From assembly GCF_002150765.1 (NCBI RefSeq), contig NZ_MUYM01000022.1:1-64000 (forward strand): a DNA stretch of 64,000 bases, written 5' to 3'. This DNA comes from Lentzea kentuckyensis (GTDB taxonomy: Bacteria > Actinomycetota > Actinomycetes > Mycobacteriales > Pseudonocardiaceae). The notes under the pieces were generated by a model. It had not been told where the DNA came from. It was given only the letters and a program-made list of their open reading frames with translations, and did not search any database. Numbering within the stretch: the first letter of the stretch is position 1; every line of letters begins with the position of its first letter. Below are positions 60,429 through 64,000 of this stretch, piece after piece. The translations under genes were made by a program, and so were the position numbers.

Positions 60429-61613
60429 CTACCTCGTCGAACCAGCGAGGTCCGCATCGGCACGGGACGCCAGCTTCTGCAACGCCCACGCGCACCCGAG
60501 CCCCACGGCCGTGAGAGCGAGCCAAGGCACCCATGGCACACCCGCGCGCGCAGCGGCGTCGAACGCGATTCCGGTGAGCAGATTGCCGAGCAGGATCCCG
60601 ACGCCCACGACCGTGTTGTAGAGGCCGTAGTGCGTGGCCACGAGCCGGTCATCCGACAGCGAGACGATCTTGTCCATCTCGAACGGGAACACCACCATCG
60701 TTCCCAGCGCGAGCAACGCCGCGCACAACAGCAACCCGGTCCAGCCCCCGAACACCGCGGGTAAGAAGGCCAGGCCGAGCACCGCCATCCCGACCGCCAG
60801 CGACCGGTCCGGCCCGAAGCGTGCTCGCACCCACGCGGTCACGCGCATCTGGCCGAGCACCGCCAGCACGCCCGACACGGCGAACAGCGTGGCCGTCAGC
60901 ACGGTCGACCCCGAGGCCAGTGGCAGCGCCAGGTAGACCTGGAACGACAGCACGTACGACCCGGTCATCGCCAGCGCGAACAGCACGAACCGCCGATTTC
61001 CCGCGACGACCCGCCAGTCCGCCGCCACCGAGTTCCCCGAGACCGACCCCGCCCGCGCAGGCAGCGACCGCCACTGCAACACGGTCAGCACGAGGAACAC
61101 GAGTGCAGCGACCAGACAAGTCAGCCGGAAGTCCACTGCGGTCAGCGCGAGCCCGATCAACGGTCCCACCAGGATCCCGGTCTGGTAGAAGACGTTGAAC
61201 AACGCGAACGCCTCCACCCGCCGCGGGCCGGCATCGGCGGCCACGTAGGCGCGCACGGCCGGGTTGAACAGGGCCCCGGCGAACCCGGTCGCGGCCGACG
61301 CGATCACCAGCGCCGGCAACCCGTCGACGAGCCCGAGCAACGCGAACCCGCCGGTCCGCAACGCACAGCCCGCCACGATCAACGGCTTGTACCCCAGGCG
61401 ATCCGCCAGCGTGCCGCCGATCAGGAACATGCCCTGCTGTGCGAAGTTCCTCACGCCCAGCACAAGTCCGACGGCCCAGCCCGCCAACGCCAGCGTCACC
61501 GACAGGTGCGAGGCGAGGTACGGCATCAACATGTAGAAGCCCACGTTGATGCTGAACTGGTTGAGCAGCAACAACTGCACGCTGCGGTCGAACGAACGGA
61601 ACTGCGTGATCAC
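60429..61613 (-). CDS. MFS transporter
   Basis: A 394-residue major facilitator protein with twelve helices and the loop-2/3 motif [14 protein letters not shown]. Related to drug or siderophore exporters; close coupling to the PLP enzyme (GTGA overlap) and the iron box nearby suggest export of the enzyme's product. GTG 61613 begins [15 protein letters not shown] directly before the first helix. Confidence 0.85.
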   Translation of the reverse strand: MITQFRSFDRSVQLLLLNQFSINVGFYMLMPYLASHLSVTLALAGWAVGLVLGVRNFAQQGMFLIGGTLADRLGYKPLIVAGCALRTGGFALLGLVDGLPALVIASAATGFAGALFNPAVRAYVAADAGPRRVEAFALFNVFYQTGILVGPLIGLALTAVDFRLTCLVAALVFLVLTVLQWRSLPARAGSVSGNSVAADWRVVAGNRRFVLFALAMTGSYVLSFQVYLALPLASGSTVLTATLFAVSGVLAVLGQMRVTAWVRARFGPDRSLAVGMAVLGLAFLPAVFGGWTGLLLCAALLALGTMVVFPFEMDKIVSLSDDRLVATHYGLYNTVVGVGILLGNLLTGIAFDAAARAGVPWVPWLALTAVGLGCAWALQKLASRADADLAGSTR

Positions 61614-62677
61614 GCCGTCACCCCCAGAGGGTCCACAACGGACCGGCACATGGTCCACGACAGCACTTCGCGCTCTCCCAGCGAAGAGATCTCCAACGGG
61701 TCAGGAGCCGGAACCACGTCCAGCAAGCCGTGCGAGGCGCAGTACTCGTCGCTGAACACCGTGTCGAAGTACCGCTGTGGCCCGTCCGGGAACACCGCGG
61801 CGATCCGCGTGCCCGCAGGAGAGGTCCGCGCCAGCCAGGACGCGACCAGGGCGACGGCGCCGACACTCCAGCCACCGCTCGCGTAGTGCCGTGCGGCGAG
61901 CGTCCGGCACGCCCACACCGCCTCGCCCGGGTTGACCCAGTGCACCTGGTCGAACGCCGGGTAGTCGACGTTGCGCGGGAAGATGCTCGACCCGAGCCCG
62001 CGCATCAGCCGCGTCCGCGCCGGCTGGCCGAAGATCGTCGACCCGATCGTGTCGACCCCGACCAGCCGCAACGACGGGAAGTGCGTGCGCAGCACCGAAG
62101 CGACCCCGGCCGAGTGACCGCCGGTGCCCACCGCGCACACCAGCACGTCGACCTGTCCGAGCTGCGCGGCGAGTTCGTGCGCGAGAGGCGCGTAGCCGGC
62201 CACGTTGTCCGGGTTGTTGTACTGGTCCGGGCAGTACCCGCCGGGCAACGTCGAGAGCAGCGCCGCCACGCGCTCGCGGCGTGCCTCCTGCCAGCCCCCG
62301 GTCGGATGAGGACGGTCCACGAGGTCCACGGTGGCCCCGTAGGCGCGCAGCATCCGCCGGATGATCGGTTCGAGACCGGGATCGGTCACCAGGGTGACGG
62401 GGATGTCGTGCACGACTCCGGCGAGCGCCAGCCCGAGGCCGAGCGTGCCGCTGGTCGACTCGACGACGTGGCCGCCGGGAAGGAGATCGCCGCGTTCGAG
62501 CGCGCGGCCGATCATGTGCAGGGCGGCGCGGTCCTTCATGCCACCGCCGGGGTTGGCGCTTTCGAGCTTGGCCCAGAAGCCGGACGAGGACGTGCGTGAG
62601 AGTTCGTCGATCCACAGCACGGGCGTGTTGCCGACGATGCCCGCGGGCGTGTTGCGATCGAGCACGGGAACAGACAT
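61610..62677 (-). CDS. PLP-dependent cysteine synthase-like enzyme (SbnA-related)
   Basis: A 355-residue fold-type II PLP enzyme. The PLP Lys is in [12 protein letters not shown] (about residue 47), the phosphate-binding loop is GTGGHS, and STSGTLG is the substrate loop. It resembles cysteine synthases and SbnA, which makes N-(1-amino-1-carboxyl-2-ethyl)-glutamate for the siderophore precursor 2,3-diaminopropionate. No SbnB-like partner is seen in the window. ATG 62677 follows GAGGG. Coupled to the MFS gene. Confidence 0.75.
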   Translation of the reverse strand: MSVPVLDRNTPAGIVGNTPVLWIDELSRTSSSGFWAKLESANPGGGMKDRAALHMIGRALERGDLLPGGHVVESTSGTLGLGLALAGVVHDIPVTLVTDPGLEPIIRRMLRAYGATVDLVDRPHPTGGWQEARRERVAALLSTLPGGYCPDQYNNPDNVAGYAPLAHELAAQLGQVDVLVCAVGTGGHSAGVASVLRTHFPSLRLVGVDTIGSTIFGQPARTRLMRGLGSSIFPRNVDYPAFDQVHWVNPGEAVWACRTLAARHYASGGWSVGAVALVASWLARTSPAGTRIAAVFPDGPQRYFDTVFSDEYCASHGLLDVVPAPDPLEISSLGEREVLSWTMCRSVVDPLGVTA

Positions 62678-62777
62678 GGGAGTCCCTCGGAAGAATATGG
62701 TCATAGGCCGGTGCGAGAGCGCGCGTCAGCGCGGCAGGACCCGCGAAAGCCCTGCCACGGCACGCGAAACGGGCGGC

Positions 62778-63125
62778 CTACGTCCGGGAGATGCCGAGGT
62801 CGAGCAGCAATGTGCGCCCCGAGCGCGAAGGCTCGGCGCGCCACGGACACGACTGGGCCGTGGCGGCGGGACGTGCGGCGGGCACGAGGTCCGCGTCCGG
62901 CAGGGCGATGGAGGCCGCGCCGGTCTGAACGGCGGCCTGGGCCGGCGCGGCGGCCGCCAGGTGGTGGGTGTCGCCGTGGTGGCAGAACTCCCCGGAGATG
63001 CCCGGCGTGAACGCGCCGTGGTGGGCGGGCTCCGGCGGGCAGGCCGGGTGGAGCACGAACACCGCGATCAGCATCAGTGCGACGACGACGGCGAAGCGAC
63101 GCGCTGTCGTCAGTTGGTTCCGCAC
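62778..63125 (-). CDS. Small His/Cys-rich secreted or membrane protein
   Basis: A 115-residue protein with one N-terminal helix or signal (RRFAVVVALMLIAVFVLH) followed by a His/Cys-rich segment CPPEPAHHG and CHHGDTHHL that could bind metal, and a low-complexity Ala/Pro tail. Unknown function. GTG 63125 lies 44 bases from the iron box; TTG 63134 is an alternative. Probably iron-regulated and first in the transcript that continues to the PLP enzyme 100 bases later. Confidence 0.6.
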   Translation of the reverse strand: MRNQLTTARRFAVVVALMLIAVFVLHPACPPEPAHHGAFTPGISGEFCHHGDTHHLAAAAPAQAAVQTGAASIALPDADLVPAARPAATAQSCPWRAEPSRSGRTLLLDLGISRT

Positions 63126-63168
63126 GGTTACCAACCTACCGGTGTGGCGGATCTTGTAAAGCCTCTTG

Positions 63169-63187
63169 CTAGGTTAGGTAAGCCTAA
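63169..63187. promoter_or_regulatory. DtxR/IdeR-type iron box
   Basis: CTAGGTTAGGTAAGCCTAA matches the actinobacterial iron box TTAGGTTAGGCTAACCTAA at 15 of 19 positions. It lies between the divergent small His-rich gene (start 63125) and the siderophore-binding protein gene (start 63205), so one site can repress both when iron is plentiful. Confidence 0.8.
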
Positions 63188-63204
63188 ACTCAGGAGGTGG
63201 ACAG

Positions 63205-64000
63205 GTGCGCAGGACAGTCGCCGCGGTTCTGCTGCTCGGCCTGGTGGCCGGGTGTGGCGGGAACGCTCCCGCGGAGCAGCAGGGCGGCCAGTGGTCGTTC
63301 AAGGACGACCGCGGCAAGGAGGTCACCGCGCCCAAGCGGCCGGAACGCGTGGTCGCGCAGGTGTCCGCCGCCGGGGCGCTCAAGGACTACGGTGTCAACG
63401 TTGTCGGCACGTTCGGCCCGTTGAAGCGTCCCGACGGCAGTACCGATCCCGAGGCCGGCAGCATCGACCCGAGCCAGGTCACCGACATCACCGGTCCCGG
63501 CTACGGCGAGATCGACTTCGAGAAGTTCGCCGCGCTGAACGCCGACCTGGTCGTCGCGGGCTACTACCCGGAGGTCACCGGGCTCTGGCACCTCACCGCC
63601 GAGTTCGAGGAGAAGGTGCTCAAGGTCGCCCCGACCGTCGGCATCGGCCAGTCCAAGATCCAGCTGCCGGACGGGATCAAGCGCTTCCGCGAGCTCGCCG
63701 AATCGCTCGGCGCCGACACCGAGTCGGCTCAGGTGAAGGCCGACGAGGAGGCGTTCACCAAGGCGGCCGACCGGCTCAGGGCCATCGGCAAGAAGATGAC
63801 GGCCGCGAACCAGAAGATCCAGGTCGTCGGCGCGGACCCGAAGCTGTTCTACGTGGCGGTGCCGGCCCGCAACCCTGATCTCGACTGGTACGTCAAGGAA
63901 CTCGGCCTGCCGCTGCTGACGCCGGACCAGCCCGACACCGAGGGTGGCGGCTACTTCCAGTCGCTGTCGTGGGAGAACTCCGGCACGTACAAGGAACACG
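63205..64000 (+). CDS. Iron-siderophore ABC transporter substrate-binding lipoprotein (partial)
   Basis: The first 265 residues of a FepB/FhuD-type binding protein, cut by the window end. Lipoprotein signal with lipobox LVAGC, then FKDDRGKEVTAPKRPERVVA, the usual start of the periplasmic-binding fold, and KFAALNADLVVAGYYPE. GTG 63205 has AGGAGG 7 bases upstream. Binds ferric siderophore for uptake by a permease and ATPase expected downstream. The iron box overlaps its promoter. Confidence 0.9.
   Translation, partial: MRRTVAAVLLLGLVAGCGGNAPAEQQGGQWSFKDDRGKEVTAPKRPERVVAQVSAAGALKDYGVNVVGTFGPLKRPDGSTDPEAGSIDPSQVTDITGPGYGEIDFEKFAALNADLVVAGYYPEVTGLWHLTAEFEEKVLKVAPTVGIGQSKIQLPDGIKRFRELAESLGADTESAQVKADEEAFTKAADRLRAIGKKMTAANQKIQVVGADPKLFYVAVPARNPDLDWYVKELGLPLLTPDQPDTEGGGYFQSLSWENSGTYKEH

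Noticed and set aside
1..64000. CRISPR arrays, tRNA or rRNA genes, transposases and phage genes.
   Set aside because: No regularly spaced repeats, cloverleaf-like sequence or matching protein motifs were noticed on either strand by eye. A dedicated RNA search was not possible.

Overview
The window is high-GC actinomycete DNA with dense, GC3-biased genes, many GTG starts and many 4-base ATGA/GTGA stop-start overlaps. Two giant AfsR/SARP-type regulators, AMED_5909/DUF6879/DUF5753 genes, DUF4394 proteins, a GntR/YtrA-type ABC locus and several two-component systems point to a filamentous member of the Pseudonocardiales (a Lentzea/Saccharothrix-like organism). This placement is inference. I saw no phage, insertion sequence, CRISPR array, rRNA or tRNA.

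Layout. 1-12 kb: a SARP/NB-ARC/TPR regulator, a secreted PLL-type lectin coupled to a ceramidase-like hydrolase, a second SARP regulator, a small secreted protein, and a tandem pair of secreted DUF4394 proteins whose promoters carry SARP-type heptamer repeats. 11.7-14.8 kb: a two-ATPase ABC transporter with its own GntR regulator and a palindromic operator. 14.9-25.2 kb: a secreted galactose oxidase with all copper ligands, a DUF2076 protein, a NarL-type two-component system, an MprF-like aminoacyl-lipid synthase coupled to a membrane esterase, a Spo0M-like protein and an MHYT sensor. 25.5-33.3 kb: a DivIVA-like protein, YchJ, a hotdog protein, an 812-residue protein of unknown function with an ADP-ribosyltransferase-like C terminus, a compact carboxylesterase, an SGNH hydrolase and a GlxA/DJ-1 pair.

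33.3-38.8 kb: an AMED_5909/XRE-DUF5753/DUF6879/small-protein locus in which DUF6879 appears to start at CTG, then a two-component system divergent from an ABC transporter. 38.5-46.8 kb: a block with a membrane protein, a Sec/Tat-hybrid molybdopterin oxidoreductase, a methyltransferase, DUF2064, GT2, a membrane GT-C-like protein, a sugar-nucleotide epimerase and an OmpR-type two-component system. It looks like one undescribed surface-modification pathway. 46.9-57.7 kb: a GH64 glucanase with a LacI-type operator, glucose dehydrogenase, a gene-remnant patch, a LysR regulator with SDR and NTF2 genes, a GH65 phosphorylase coupled to a beta-phosphoglucomutase, a VIT transporter, an alcohol dehydrogenase, and a protein of unknown function whose promoter matches both the PafBC (RecA-independent) motif and a LexA box. 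57.9-64 kb: two NlpC/P60 endopeptidases, hairpin repeats, and a locus arranged around a DtxR/IdeR-like iron box: a His-rich small protein, an SbnA-like PLP enzyme and an MFS exporter on one side, a siderophore-binding lipoprotein (cut by the window end) on the other.

The best leads are the SARP boxes in front of the DUF4394 pair, the damage-type promoter at 56.43-56.47 kb, the molybdoenzyme/glycosyltransferase block, the hairpin that hides a ribosome binding site at 46.8 kb, and the promoter element plus C-terminal module shared by the DUF2076 and Spo0M-like genes.
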